Part shown: positions 7,744 through 16,873 of the stretch, piece by piece
How the letters are laid out: each line of letters opens with the position of its first letter
Position numbering within the stretch: position 1 is the first letter of the stretch
From: UMGS1649 sp045534225
Lineage (GTDB): Bacteria; Bacillota; Clostridia; TANB77; CAG-465
Reading direction: 5' to 3'
NCBI GenBank assembly: GCA_045534225.1
Contig: JAZSJJ010000005.1
Coordinates: 62,001-126,000 of the forward strand
Length of the DNA stretch: 64,000 nucleotides
Translations under genes and position numbers: made by a program
The notes under the pieces: generated by a model
Told to the model about the DNA's origin: nothing
What the model saw: the letters and a program-made list of their open reading frames with translations, nothing else
The model's database searches: none

Positions 7744-8334
7744 ATGAGACAAGAAAAGTTAGATGCATTAAACGAAATCGTAAGAAAGTTTAGTGTAAAA
7801 GAAATAAGAGAAGTAGAAGGCAGTGGTAAGAAATTTATCACAAGTGTTCCTAAGGAATATATCTTAAGCGGTGGCATGACAGTTCGTCGCGAAGAAATCC
7901 TTAAGAACGGAAAAGCAGGAAGTGCGGTAATCGTAGTACCTGTATGCGGGGATGAAATCCTTACATCTATCGAACCAAGAGTTTTCACAAAGCTTACGGT
8001 AGGTGTAGGATTCCCTGCAGGGTATGTCGAGGAGGGAGAAGATCCTAAAGATGCTGCAATCCGTGAGCTTGAAGAAGAATCTGGTTTGGAAGTTTCTGAA
8101 CTTATTGAACTTGACTCTTTCTATCAAGATGAAGGTTGCAGCGCCGCTCTAAACGTAATTTATCTTGCTCTTGGATGTAAAAAAACACATGAGCAACATC
8201 TGGATAAAGATGAATTCGTTGAGTGCATGACATTCACATATGACGAGCTTTTAGAGCTTGAAAAAATGGGATATATCATGGGAGGAAATTCAAAACTCGC
8301 GCTTCACAAAATAGAGAAGTATTTAAGGAAGTGA
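7744..8334 (+). CDS. Nudix hydrolase, probably ADP-ribose pyrophosphatase
   Basis: The Nudix box is complete near residues 98-120 (GYVEEGEDPKDAAIRELEEESGL), with the RELxEE catalytic glutamates. The 196-residue length and surrounding beta strands match ADP-ribose pyrophosphatases of the NudF type. Hydrolysing ADP-ribose from NAD breakdown would feed the recycling encoded around it. AAGGAGAG precedes the ATG at 7744, and nadE begins four bases after its stop, so the genes are co-transcribed. Confidence 0.88.
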   Translation: MRQEKLDALNEIVRKFSVKEIREVEGSGKKFITSVPKEYILSGGMTVRREEILKNGKAGSAVIVVPVCGDEILTSIEPRVFTKLTVGVGFPAGYVEEGEDPKDAAIRELEEESGLEVSELIELDSFYQDEGCSAALNVIYLALGCKKTHEQHLDKDEFVECMTFTYDELLELEKMGYIMGGNSKLALHKIEKYLRK

Positions 8335-8338
8335 TTAT

Positions 8339-9100
8339 ATGAGTTTTAATGCAAAACAAGAAACAGAAAGAGTTGTAGAGTTCATACGTGACTACTACAA
8401 AAAGAATAATCTAAAAGGAGCAATCCTTGGAATAAGCGGCGGTAAAGATTCAGGTGTCGTAGCTGGCCTTATGGTAAGAGCCTTAGGTAAAGAAAATGTT
8501 CTTGGAGTTTGGATGCCTTGTCATTCAAAAGAAGAGGACAAAGCGGATGCTAAGCTTGTAAGTGACCACTTTGGATTTGAGCTTATAGATTATGATTTGA
8601 CAAGTGTCTACGACACATTCAAAGCTAATCTTGCTCCAATTGGTACATTTGATGAGACTATAACGCTAAACAGCGACATCAACATTAAGCCAAGGCTTAG
8701 AATGGCAACACTATATTATCTTGCAGCGCTATACAGCGAACTTAAGAGTGGCGCATACTTGGTAATTGGTACAAGTAACAAATGTGAACTTCATGTAGGT
8801 TACTTTACTAAGGGTGGCGATTCTGTTCACGATATTGCTCCAATAGCAGACTTTACTGTAGATGAAGTTATTGCAATCGGCGAGTACATTGGAGTACCTG
8901 CTAAAGTTTTATACAAAACTCCGGATGACGGTTTATCTAACAAATCTGATGAAGATAAGCTTGGAGTAACGTATAGACAAATTGCAAAACGCATGAACGG
9001 TGAAGAACTTCCAGAAGATGTAGCATCAAAGATTGATGCTATGCACAGAAGAAATATGCACAAGTTCAATATTCCAACGTACAGAAAAAGCAAAAGTTAA
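8339..9100 (+). CDS. nadE: NH3-dependent NAD+ synthetase
   Basis: The 253 residues carry the PP-loop ILGISGGKDSGVVAGL near residue 30, the N-type ATP pyrophosphatase motif. Further on, LVIGTSNKCELHVGYFTKGGDS and LYKTPDDGLSNKSDEDKLGVTY are typical of NadE. There is no glutaminase domain, so ammonia is the expected donor. It amidates nicotinate adenine dinucleotide to NAD in the last step of the pathway. It follows the Nudix gene within four bases and ends in a terminator at 9107. Confidence 0.95.
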   Translation: MSFNAKQETERVVEFIRDYYKKNNLKGAILGISGGKDSGVVAGLMVRALGKENVLGVWMPCHSKEEDKADAKLVSDHFGFELIDYDLTSVYDTFKANLAPIGTFDETITLNSDINIKPRLRMATLYYLAALYSELKSGAYLVIGTSNKCELHVGYFTKGGDSVHDIAPIADFTVDEVIAIGEYIGVPAKVLYKTPDDGLSNKSDEDKLGVTYRQIAKRMNGEELPEDVASKIDAMHRRNMHKFNIPTYRKSKS

Positions 9101-9106
9101 ACTTAA

Positions 9107-9142
9107 GCACCCTAAATGTTAAAACATTTGGGGTGCGTTTTT
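9107..9142 (+). terminator. Rho-independent terminator after nadE
   Basis: GCACCCTAAATGT pairs with ACATTTGGGGTGC (one G-U pair) and is followed by a run of Ts. Readthrough could still reach nadD. Confidence 0.85.
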
Positions 9143-9189
9143 TAACATTAAATAATATGATAATATTAAAATATATAAGGAGAAATAAT

Positions 9190-9774
9190 ATGAAAATAGG
9201 TATATTTGGAGGATGCTTTAATCCACCGCACGTAATGCATTATGGTGTAGCAAATAGCATATTAGAACAAGGTTATTTAGATAAAGTTATATTTGTTCCA
9301 ACGGGAGATAATTATGATAAAAAAGATCTTGCATCTCATAAGGATAGAGTAGAAATGCTTAATATTATGGTGGATAAAGTGGATATGTTGGTATCAGATA
9401 TGTGTAAAAATGGAGAATATCCATACACTTACCAAGTATTGGATTATTACAAAGAAATGTATCCTAAAGCAGATATATATTTTATCTGTGGAACAGATAA
9501 TTTAGACTGGTTTAAGGAATGGAGAAACTATGAATATATGCTTAATAATTACAAACTACTTGTAGTATCTAGAAATGGGGATGATATTCCTAAAATAATG
9601 GAAAACTATAAAGGATATGAAAGTAGTATAGAGTTTGCAAGTATTAATCCAAAAGTATTATCTTCTACAATAGTAAGAGAACATATAAAAGGAAATGCTG
9701 AAGAAAAACTAGAAGGATTAATAGACAAAAAAGTACTAGAATATATAAAAATAAAAGGATTGTATAAAGCTTAA
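9190..9774 (+). CDS. nadD: Nicotinate-nucleotide adenylyltransferase
   Basis: The 194 residues show the nucleotidyltransferase motif GIFGGCFNPPHVMHYG at the N-terminus (the T/HxGH-type site) and LSSTIVREHIKG near residue 155, the NadD ISSTxxR signature. It adenylates nicotinate mononucleotide and so links pncB to nadE. The frame opens at 9133, but ATG 9190 has AAGGAGAAATAAT upstream and fits the family start. It is not beside yqeK or obgE as in Bacillus but in a salvage cluster. Confidence 0.92.
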   Translation: MKIGIFGGCFNPPHVMHYGVANSILEQGYLDKVIFVPTGDNYDKKDLASHKDRVEMLNIMVDKVDMLVSDMCKNGEYPYTYQVLDYYKEMYPKADIYFICGTDNLDWFKEWRNYEYMLNNYKLLVVSRNGDDIPKIMENYKGYESSIEFASINPKVLSSTIVREHIKGNAEEKLEGLIDKKVLEYIKIKGLYKA

Positions 9775-9804
9775 AATGGATATATAATTTAAGTGAGGTG
9801 CAGT

Positions 9805-11823
9805 ATGATAAAATCATTAGAATATTTAAGAAATCCAGAACAGCATTTAGATGAAGAATGGTTGGGATACTTATACAATACTAAAGAGACAAAATATAAT
9901 GTAAACAATGTAAGTAGTTTAAAACAAATAACGCATCACTCGGTGCTTAACTATGTAATAAAAACATTAGAAGTATTAGAAAAAATAGAAAGCGAAGAAA
10001 AATTAGATAAAGAAACAATATATTATGTAGAAGAAACTCTAAAATGGAGTGAAGTAGCTAAAACCGGAGATAAAGAAATAATAAAAGAATGGAAGTCTAA
10101 TGGTTATGATTTGTTTTGTCATAATATAGGTTCAAGCGAAATATATAATGAGCGCAATAATGATGAAATAGTTAGAATATTAATTAAAACACATGGCTTG
10201 GTAGGGCAGTACATAATAGGTGAAATAAACTTAAATAAAAATAAAGAGTTATATTACTTAGTATCTGAGGGAAAAATAGAAAAAGATAAACTTAGAAAAA
10301 TATTACTTGTTTTGAATAGATGTATAATAGAGGGCCTAAGTGAAAAACTATATGAAAGTGTTAAGTTTAAGGTAGAAGAAACAATAGAAAATATTTTGAG
10401 TAATAATTTAGATAATAAAATTAAAATTTCTACTAGATTTGAAATGTTAAATAGGAGACTAAGTGAGGAAAATAAAAAATATATAGAAACATTAGATAAT
10501 AATATATTATGCAAATTGAAACAAGTATTTAATATTTTGGAGCTTTGGTATTACTATAGTGCGTTAAAAGATTTTACGATAGAAGAACAGGTTAAAATTT
10601 TGTTAATGGTTAACAATTATTTAAAGGATAATATAGAGCATTTATCTTTCGAAAAATTAATGCGCAGTATTTATTTAGAATATAAAAATAAGAAAGAAAT
10701 TAATCTATACAAGAAAAGAATAATCGAAGCATATCTAAAAGAGATAACTTTTGAGCAAATATTAGATAATAATATAGATCAAAATCCGCATATAACTTAT
10801 TCAGTTAAGAAGAATCATAATACATTAATATTTAATTTTAATTTTTCTAAACAAGCAAGAAAGTTAATTGCTTTTTGTGAGGTTGCAAATACAAGCAATA
10901 GTTTATATCAAAAGGCGACATATATGCTTTATGACTTGCTAGGATTTAGACGTGATGCTTACGATAGATTCTACAATGAAATAGATTATTTAAATACTAT
11001 GAACGCTTCACTTAATGAGAAAGCGGTATTATTAAAATATATAGTTGGAAATAAAGTTTTAGATGTCGGTCCTGGTGGCGGAGCTTTATTAGATTTGATA
11101 GAAAAAAATAGACCAGAACTAGATTTATACGGAATAGATTTATCTCAAAATGTAATAGATAAGCTACAAGATAAAAAGATAAAAGAAAACCATGCATGGA
11201 ATATAGTTAAAGGAGATGCGCTAAAGTTAAGTACATATTTTTCTAATCTAGATACAATTATCTATTCTTCTATAATTCATGAATTATATTCGTATATAGA
11301 ATTTAATGGTAAAAAGTTTAATAAAGAAACAATAGCAGCAAGCTTGAAAGAGGCGTATGCTTCACTTGCTGTAAATGGAAGAATAGTTATTCGTGATGGT
11401 ATAATGACATCACCAAAGGAACAATATAGACTTATAGAATTTAAAGATGTAAAGGATATAGAAATACTAAAGAGATATTGTAATGATTTTGAAGGTAGAA
11501 AAGTAACCTTTGAAAAGGTAAACGATAATACAGTAAAGATGTTAGTAAATGATGCAATGGAATTTTTGTATACATATACCTGGGGAGAACAATCGTATCC
11601 TTTAGAAATAAAAGAACAATTTGGATATTTTACACCGGAAGAATATGTAGACTTTATAAAGGAAACATTGCCAAATTCGAAAGTTATAGAATGTAAAGCA
11701 TTCTTGCAAAATGGTTATGAAGAAAATTTATTACCAAAAATAAATATATATGATGAAAATGGTAGAGTAGTAAAATTACCAAACAGTACATGCATAATTG
11801 TTGTAGAAAAGTGTGCTTGCTAA
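9805..11823 (+). CDS. Large helical protein with C-terminal SAM-dependent methyltransferase domain
   Basis: The 672 residues fall in two parts. Residues 1 to about 400 are helical, rich in Lys, Glu and Asn, and match nothing I recognise. A class I methyltransferase follows: motif I VLDVGPGGGALLDL near 417, an acidic strand end LYGIDLS near 440, and a SLAVNGRIVIRDG strand near 530. GAGGTG at 9795 supports ATG 9805 over the GTG at 9793. It sits between nadD and an NrtR-like regulator on the same strand, so a substrate linked to NAD or RNA metabolism is possible, but this is inference from position only. Confidence 0.75.
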   Translation: MIKSLEYLRNPEQHLDEEWLGYLYNTKETKYNVNNVSSLKQITHHSVLNYVIKTLEVLEKIESEEKLDKETIYYVEETLKWSEVAKTGDKEIIKEWKSNGYDLFCHNIGSSEIYNERNNDEIVRILIKTHGLVGQYIIGEINLNKNKELYYLVSEGKIEKDKLRKILLVLNRCIIEGLSEKLYESVKFKVEETIENILSNNLDNKIKISTRFEMLNRRLSEENKKYIETLDNNILCKLKQVFNILELWYYYSALKDFTIEEQVKILLMVNNYLKDNIEHLSFEKLMRSIYLEYKNKKEINLYKKRIIEAYLKEITFEQILDNNIDQNPHITYSVKKNHNTLIFNFNFSKQARKLIAFCEVANTSNSLYQKATYMLYDLLGFRRDAYDRFYNEIDYLNTMNASLNEKAVLLKYIVGNKVLDVGPGGGALLDLIEKNRPELDLYGIDLSQNVIDKLQDKKIKENHAWNIVKGDALKLSTYFSNLDTIIYSSIIHELYSYIEFNGKKFNKETIAASLKEAYASLAVNGRIVIRDGIMTSPKEQYRLIEFKDVKDIEILKRYCNDFEGRKVTFEKVNDNTVKMLVNDAMEFLYTYTWGEQSYPLEIKEQFGYFTPEEYVDFIKETLPNSKVIECKAFLQNGYEENLLPKINIYDENGRVVKLPNSTCIIVVEKCAC

Positions 11824-11867
11824 CAAAAGACAAATGAGATATAATATGTGTGTATTGGAGGGGCGAT

Positions 11868-12698
11868 ATGGAAAAGATAACATATAACTCAGAGGAAGAA
11901 TTCTTAAAAGCATATAATCCAGAAGATTACGATAGATTATCTGTAACAGCAGATATACTACTATTTAGTGTATCCAGTGAGAATACAGAAAATTATCGTA
12001 AAACTGATGAAAAGAAAATGAGCATTCTTTTAGTAAAAAGAACAGATTACCCATACAAGGATAAATGGTGCTTACCAGGAGGATTTGTAGGTGTAGGCGA
12101 GGAACTAGATTATGCTCCAAATAGAATATTAAAGAGAGAAACAAATCTAGACGATATATATCTAGAACAATTATATACATTTGGTGGAGTAAAACGTGAT
12201 CCTAGAATGAGAATAATATCTGTTTCATATATGGCGTTAGTGGATAAAAGCAAAATAGAAAACATATTAACTCCAACAGCTTCTTGGTTTGATATAATCT
12301 CATATGAAGAAAAAGACGGCGTAGTAAATGTAATGTTAGATAATGGAACTGATGTAATTAAATTTGCTATAGCTAAACATGTAAAGCCACAAGTAACAGA
12401 TAAATATGATATGGAAATACTAGATAACAATTCTTTAGCTTTCGACCATGAACAAGTAATACTTACAGGTCTTGAAAGATTAAGAAACAAGATAGAGTAT
12501 ACAGATATCGTATTTAATATGATGCCAGAATTATTTACACTAGGAGAACTACAAAAAGTATATGAAGCAATACTAGGTAAGAAACTACTAGATCCAGCTT
12601 TCAGAAGAATAATTGCAAACAAAGTTGAGAAAACAGATATAATGAAAACTGGCGGAGGACATAGACCAAGTGTAATGTTTAGATATAAAAAGAATTAG
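11868..12698 (+). CDS. nrtR: NrtR-type regulator of NAD metabolism (Nudix-like + winged helix)
   Basis: The N-terminal half is a Nudix fold (ILLVKRTDYPYKDKWCLPGGFVG). Its box is degenerate: GEELDYAPNRILKRETN lacks the second catalytic pair of glutamates, so hydrolysis is unlikely. The C-terminal part (MPELFTLGELQKVYEAILGK, then DPAFRRII) is the winged helix of the NrtR family, which represses NAD synthesis genes and is released by ADP-ribose. Its place at the end of the NAD block supports the call. GGAGGGG lies just before ATG 11868. I could not identify its operator with confidence. Confidence 0.83.
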   Translation: MEKITYNSEEEFLKAYNPEDYDRLSVTADILLFSVSSENTENYRKTDEKKMSILLVKRTDYPYKDKWCLPGGFVGVGEELDYAPNRILKRETNLDDIYLEQLYTFGGVKRDPRMRIISVSYMALVDKSKIENILTPTASWFDIISYEEKDGVVNVMLDNGTDVIKFAIAKHVKPQVTDKYDMEILDNNSLAFDHEQVILTGLERLRNKIEYTDIVFNMMPELFTLGELQKVYEAILGKKLLDPAFRRIIANKVEKTDIMKTGGGHRPSVMFRYKKN

Positions 12699-12733
12699 GA
12701 AAAGAATAAATTTACATAAATTGAGAAAAAGTG

Positions 12734-12762
12734 TTGACATTACACCTCTTGGGTGTTATAAT
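12734..12762 (+). promoter_or_regulatory. Consensus sigma-A promoter of rplJ-rplL
   Basis: TTGACA at 12734, a 17-base spacer and TATAAT at 12757. It lies just upstream of the L10 leader. Confidence 0.88.
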
Positions 12763-12779
12763 AATACACGTAAATAAAA

Positions 12780-12912
12780 TTTACCCAAGACAGTAGGTAC
12801 AAAGTAAATCCTACCGAGGTGATAAGTAGTCAAGATTATTTCTTAATATATATTTTAAGATTGATATAGATGATACTGTTACCTTTATGGGTAACAGTAT
12901 TTTTAATTTAAA
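12780..12912 (+). promoter_or_regulatory. L10 leader with attenuator terminator
   Basis: CCAAGACAGTAGGT (12784) and CCTACCGAGGT (from 12811) are the conserved arms of the ribosomal-protein L10 leader, which binds the L10-(L12)4 complex. A hairpin follows, ATACTGTTACC (12873) with GGTAACAGTAT (to 12900), ending in a T-rich tract. This arrangement is autogenous control by premature termination, as in other Bacillota. Confidence 0.88.
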
Positions 12913-12933
12913 CAAAAAGGAAGGAGAATTAAC

Positions 12934-13443
12934 ATGCCAAGCGCAAAAGTATTAGAAGCTAAAAAAGCACAAGTTAAAGAATTAGCAGAAAAAATACAAT
13001 CAGCAAAAATGGTATTCTTTGTAGACTACAAAGGTATAACAGTTGACGAAGACAAAGAAATCAGAAAAGCATACAGAGAATCTGGAAATGAATGCATGGT
13101 TGTAAAGAATTCTTTAATAAAATTAGCATGCAAAGAAGCTAATATCGAAGGACTAGACAGCGTATTAGAAGGACCTACAGCAGTAGTTATAGGAACAGAA
13201 GAATACACAACTGGACCAAAGATTGCACACGACTTTGCTAAAACTCATGAATTCTATCAATTCAAAGCTGGAATCATGGATGGTAAAGCAGTATCTGTAG
13301 ACGAAGTTAAGAAACTTGCAAAACTACCATCAAAAGAAGTTCTACTTACTCAACTTGCATCTGCTCTTATTGGAAATATCAGAAACTTAGCAGTTGTGCT
13401 TGATCAAGTAGCAAAGAAAAATGAGGAGTCAGTTAGTGCCTAA
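12934..13443 (+). CDS. rplJ: 50S ribosomal protein L10
   Basis: The 169 residues fit L10. The N-terminal rRNA-binding part has MVFFVDYKGITVDE and MVVKNSLIKLA, followed by the GPTAVVIG strand. The C-terminal helix that binds L7/L12 dimers has the LASALIGNIRNLAVVLDQVA pattern. AAGGAGGAGAA-like AAGGAAGGAGAA precedes the ATG. It is controlled by the leader at 12780 and lies 33 bases before rplL. Confidence 0.96.
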   Translation: MPSAKVLEAKKAQVKELAEKIQSAKMVFFVDYKGITVDEDKEIRKAYRESGNECMVVKNSLIKLACKEANIEGLDSVLEGPTAVVIGTEEYTTGPKIAHDFAKTHEFYQFKAGIMDGKAVSVDEVKKLAKLPSKEVLLTQLASALIGNIRNLAVVLDQVAKKNEESVSA

Positions 13444-13476
13444 GACTAACTAGAAAGATTTAAGGAGGAATTTAAA

Positions 13477-13851
13477 ATGGAAAAAATCGAAAAAATATTA
13501 GCTGATATCGAAACTTTAACAGTTATCGAATTAGCAGACTTAGTAAAAGCAATTGAAGAAAAATTTGGAGTATCTGCAGCTGCAGCAGTTGTAGCAGTAG
13601 CAGGTGGAGCAGCAGCAGGAGCAGCAGCTGCTGAAGAAAAATCAGAATTTAACGTAGTTCTTAAAGAAGCAGGAGCTAACAAAATCCAAGTTATAAAAGC
13701 AGTTAGAGAAGCAACTGGTTTAGGATTAAAAGAAGCTAAAGACTTAGTTGATGGAGCGCCAGCAACTATAAAAGAAAACGTAGCTAAAGAAGAAGCTGAA
13801 AAAATGAAAGCAGCTTTAACAGAAGCTGGAGCAGTTGTAGAACTTGCTTAA
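13477..13851 (+). CDS. rplL: 50S ribosomal protein L7/L12
   Basis: The 124 residues have the dimerisation domain (LADLVKAIEEKFGVSA), the Ala/Gly-rich hinge at about 37-52, and the factor-binding domain with KIQVIKAVREATGLGLKEAKDLVD and AEKMKAALTEAGA. The protein forms the flexible stalk recruiting translation GTPases. AAGGAGG is upstream. A terminator directly follows, and rpoB, the usual next gene, is absent. Confidence 0.97.
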   Translation: MEKIEKILADIETLTVIELADLVKAIEEKFGVSAAAAVVAVAGGAAAGAAAAEEKSEFNVVLKEAGANKIQVIKAVREATGLGLKEAKDLVDGAPATIKENVAKEEAEKMKAALTEAGAVVELA

Positions 13852-13878
13852 TGTTTAATTATTAAAAATACAAAGAAA

Positions 13879-13910
13879 AACACTTCAGAGATTACTCTGA
13901 AGTGTTTTGT
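13879..13910 (+). terminator. Rho-independent terminator after rplL
   Basis: A perfect 12-bp stem, AACACTTCAGAG with CTCTGAAGTGTT, with an ATTA loop and four Ts. On the other strand it could also serve the convergent gene at 13953. Confidence 0.9.
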
Positions 13911-13952
13911 TGTGTGTTGCGGTAGTGTTTGACGAAACAATGTTTATACTTC

Positions 13953-14531
13953 TTAAGGGTTAGTTACTGCTTGGTTCTTTTTCTTCATCTTAAAATAAAG
14001 ATCAAGATAATCCAAAACAAGATATGCGCCGATGCCGATGAATAGAACCATAGAAACTGTTTTAATTAACTGAAGTACCCATGTGGTTTGGATGAAATAT
14101 TCTCCGTTATATCTAGAATAAGTGATACCACTTTCCTTAAGATAAATATTTTCATTCCAACCATCTTCGGTAGGTACTTTTTCCACGGTAACAATTTCAT
14201 AGTCTTTTGCATCGAGCTTTGAGAGAAGTACAAGTTTTTCCGACGGAATGAGATAACCGGTGCTATTGTCTGTACGAATTACAAATTTGATGTTGTCGTA
14301 GTCGTTAAGGGTAAGGGTGCTATTTTTGATTTCGTAAGGGATTTGGTTCTCCGTAAGATAAGCTTCTACATCACTGATGTTATCCAGCTCGGTAAGAGCA
14401 AGGTGTACTTTGTATTCATCTGTATAGTTCGTGCCAGGGTTGGCAAGAATACAGGAGAATACGATGAAAACGATGAGCATTGCTACGCCTGTGCTTAACA
14501 GCACGATCCGCTTGATGTTTGCTTTTGACAT
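13953..14531 (-). CDS. Hypothetical membrane protein, 192 residues
   Basis: There are two hydrophobic segments, at about residues 11-30 (VLLSTGVAMLIVFIVFSCIL) and 150-172, flanking an extracytoplasmic domain of about 120 residues. No family is recognised. Codons such as CTC, CGG, GGC and ACG are richer in G+C than in rplL or tex on either side, suggesting transfer. It has its own promoter (14591-14619) and a clear GGAGGT ribosome site. The architecture resembles that of the gene at 25378, which also has one membrane helix at each end. Confidence 0.72.
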   Translation of the reverse strand: MSKANIKRIVLLSTGVAMLIVFIVFSCILANPGTNYTDEYKVHLALTELDNISDVEAYLTENQIPYEIKNSTLTLNDYDNIKFVIRTDNSTGYLIPSEKLVLLSKLDAKDYEIVTVEKVPTEDGWNENIYLKESGITYSRYNGEYFIQTTWVLQLIKTVSMVLFIGIGAYLVLDYLDLYFKMKKKNQAVTNP

Positions 14532-14590
14532 TGGTCTATACCTCCAAATACTTTAATTAAATATATTTCTTAACGCCAAACACTATATAT

Positions 14591-14619
14591 ATTATACCAT
14601 ATTTTTGTATAAAATTCAA
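14591..14619 (-). promoter_or_regulatory. Promoter of the membrane protein at 13953
   Basis: On the minus strand TTGAAT and TATAAT are separated by 17 bases, 60 bases upstream of the start codon. Confidence 0.65.
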
Positions 14620-14641
14620 TAAAATCACTTTACATAATAAT

Positions 14642-14670
14642 TTGACAAACCTACTTTCGTGATATATAAT
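14642..14670 (+). promoter_or_regulatory. Consensus sigma-A promoter of tex
   Basis: TTGACA at 14642, 17 bases and TATAAT at 14665, 24 bases before the ATG. It is divergent from the promoter at 14591. Confidence 0.85.
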
Positions 14671-14694
14671 TTGTTTTGCAGAAGAGAGGTTATT

Positions 14695-16848
14695 ATGAAC
14701 AAAGAAATTATATTAGAAATAGCAAAAACATTAGGGGTAAAACAAAACCAAGTAGAAAAAACATTGGAGCTTTTAGAAGAAGGAAATACAATTCCATTCA
14801 TTGCTCGTTACCGTAAAGAAGCAACAGGAGCATTAGATGAAGAACAAATTAGAAGCATTAACGAGGTGTATGAATACCAAGTAAATTTACTAAAAAGAAA
14901 AGAAGATGTTATTCGTTTAATAGATGAAAAAGGTATGCTTACGGAAGAACTTAAGAATGACATACTAAGAGCAGAAAAACTTGTAGATGTAGAAGATTTA
15001 TATAGACCATTTAAGGAAAAGAAAAAGACTAAAGCAACAGAAGCGATTGCTTTAGGGCTACAACCTTTAGCAGATTTAATATTAACATTCCCAAAAGAAG
15101 GAACATTAGAAAGTATAGCTAAGGAATATATAACAGACAAAGTAAAAACAGCAGAAGATGCAATAAAAGGTGCAAGCTATATTATTGCAGAAAACGTCAG
15201 CGATAACAGCCGTTTTAGATCATGGATTAGAAAGTATACATATAATACTGGTATGCTTACTTCTAAAATGAAGAAAAATGCAGAAGATGAAAACAAGGTT
15301 TACGATATGTATTATGAATATACAGAACCAGTAAAACAAGTTAAGCATCACAGAGTACTTGCATTAAATAGAGGAGAAAAAGAAGGCGTGCTAAATGTTA
15401 GTATAGTAGTAGATGAGGCAGCTATACTAGAACATATGGAGAAGTTCACAATAAAGAACAAAAACTCTTTTGTAGCACCAGTTGTTAAAGAGGCAATAAA
15501 GGATGCATACAATAGATTAATAAGTCCAAGTATCGAAAGAGAAATACGCGCAGATTTAACAGAAAAGAGCAGTGAAGCTGCAATATCTGTATTTGCCAAA
15601 AACTTAGAAAAATTACTTCTTCAACCACCAATGAAAGATAAGATGGTATTAGGACTAGATCCAGCGTTTAGAACTGGTTGTAAGCTAGCAGTAATAGATA
15701 GCACAGGTAAATACTTAAATATCTCTGTAATTTACCCACATGAACCAAAGAATGAAACACTTAAAGCGAAACTACATGTGTTAAATCTAATAGATAAATA
15801 TAACATAGATATAATAGCAATAGGAAATGGAACAGCATCAAGAGAAAGTGAAGCCTTTATAGTAGATGTAATAAAAGACGCAAAAAGAAAAGTAGAATAT
15901 ATAATAGTAAACGAAGCAGGAGCTTCTGTATATTCTGCATCTAAACTTGCTATAGCAGAATTCCCAGATTTACATGTAGAAGAAAGAAGTGCAATAAGCA
16001 TTGCAAGAAGACTTCAAGATCCATTATCTGAACTTGTAAAGATAGATTCAAAGAGTATTGGTGTAGGACAATACCAACACGATGTTCAAGAAAAGAGACT
16101 AGATGAATCGTTAGATTTTGTAGTAAGTAAAGCGGTTAATATGGTTGGTGTAAACTTAAATACAGCAAGTCAAGAATTGCTTAAATATGTATCTGGTATG
16201 AACAAGAAAACAATAGATAAATTTTTAGCATACAGAGATGAAAAAGGTAAGATCTTATCTAGAACAGACTTAAAGAAGGCAAAAGTCTTTAGTGATAAAG
16301 TATACGAACAAGCTATAGGATTTATGAGAATAGAAGGTGGAACTAATCCATTGGATAGAACTGGAATTCACCCTGAAAGTTACAAGTTGGCGGAAGAAGT
16401 GTTAAATAAAGTAAATATGGACATCAAAGAATTAGGCTCTAACAAGCTAATTGAGGAACTTAATAAGTTGGATGTAAAAGAAGTTGCAGAAGAACTAAAA
16501 ACAGATGAATATACGCTAGAGGACGTAATAAAGGCGTTAAAATCACCAGCGAGAGATCCTCGTGATGATTTTGAAAAACCTCTTCTAAAAAGTGATATAT
16601 TAAAACTAGAAGATTTAAAAGTTGGAATGAAACTACAAGGTACAGTAAGAAATGTTGTAGACTTTGGAGTATTCATAGATATAGGTCTTAAAAATGATGG
16701 TTTAGCACATATATCCAAACTAACAGATAAATATATTAAACACCCACTAGAAGTAGTAAGTGTTGGAGACATAGTAGATTGTTATGTAGAAGAAATAAAA
16801 TTAGATAAGAAGAAAGTATCTTTAAGTTTACTTGAACCTAAGTTTTAA
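14695..16848 (+). CDS. tex: Tex-family RNA-binding transcription accessory protein
   Basis: The 717 residues match Tex. The N-terminal Tex domain contains NTIPFIARYRKEATGALDEEQIR near 35. A YqgF/RNase-H-like domain follows with LGLDPAFRTGCKLAVID near 315, then helix-hairpin-helix repeats (LNTASQELLKYVSGMNKKT) near 490. The C-terminal S1 domain starts near 642 (GMKLQGTVRNVVDFGVFIDI). Tex binds nucleic acid and is linked to transcription fidelity and stress survival. ATG 14695 follows GAGAGG; the upstream ATG at 14659 overlaps the promoter. Confidence 0.94.
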   Translation: MNKEIILEIAKTLGVKQNQVEKTLELLEEGNTIPFIARYRKEATGALDEEQIRSINEVYEYQVNLLKRKEDVIRLIDEKGMLTEELKNDILRAEKLVDVEDLYRPFKEKKKTKATEAIALGLQPLADLILTFPKEGTLESIAKEYITDKVKTAEDAIKGASYIIAENVSDNSRFRSWIRKYTYNTGMLTSKMKKNAEDENKVYDMYYEYTEPVKQVKHHRVLALNRGEKEGVLNVSIVVDEAAILEHMEKFTIKNKNSFVAPVVKEAIKDAYNRLISPSIEREIRADLTEKSSEAAISVFAKNLEKLLLQPPMKDKMVLGLDPAFRTGCKLAVIDSTGKYLNISVIYPHEPKNETLKAKLHVLNLIDKYNIDIIAIGNGTASRESEAFIVDVIKDAKRKVEYIIVNEAGASVYSASKLAIAEFPDLHVEERSAISIARRLQDPLSELVKIDSKSIGVGQYQHDVQEKRLDESLDFVVSKAVNMVGVNLNTASQELLKYVSGMNKKTIDKFLAYRDEKGKILSRTDLKKAKVFSDKVYEQAIGFMRIEGGTNPLDRTGIHPESYKLAEEVLNKVNMDIKELGSNKLIEELNKLDVKEVAEELKTDEYTLEDVIKALKSPARDPRDDFEKPLLKSDILKLEDLKVGMKLQGTVRNVVDFGVFIDIGLKNDGLAHISKLTDKYIKHPLEVVSVGDIVDCYVEEIKLDKKKVSLSLLEPKF

Positions 16849-16873
16849 TATAATATATGAAAATACAAAAGAA

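Noticed and set aside
13446..13682. Minus-strand frame opposite rplL
   Set aside because: It is an antisense artefact of the alanine-rich hinge of L7/L12.
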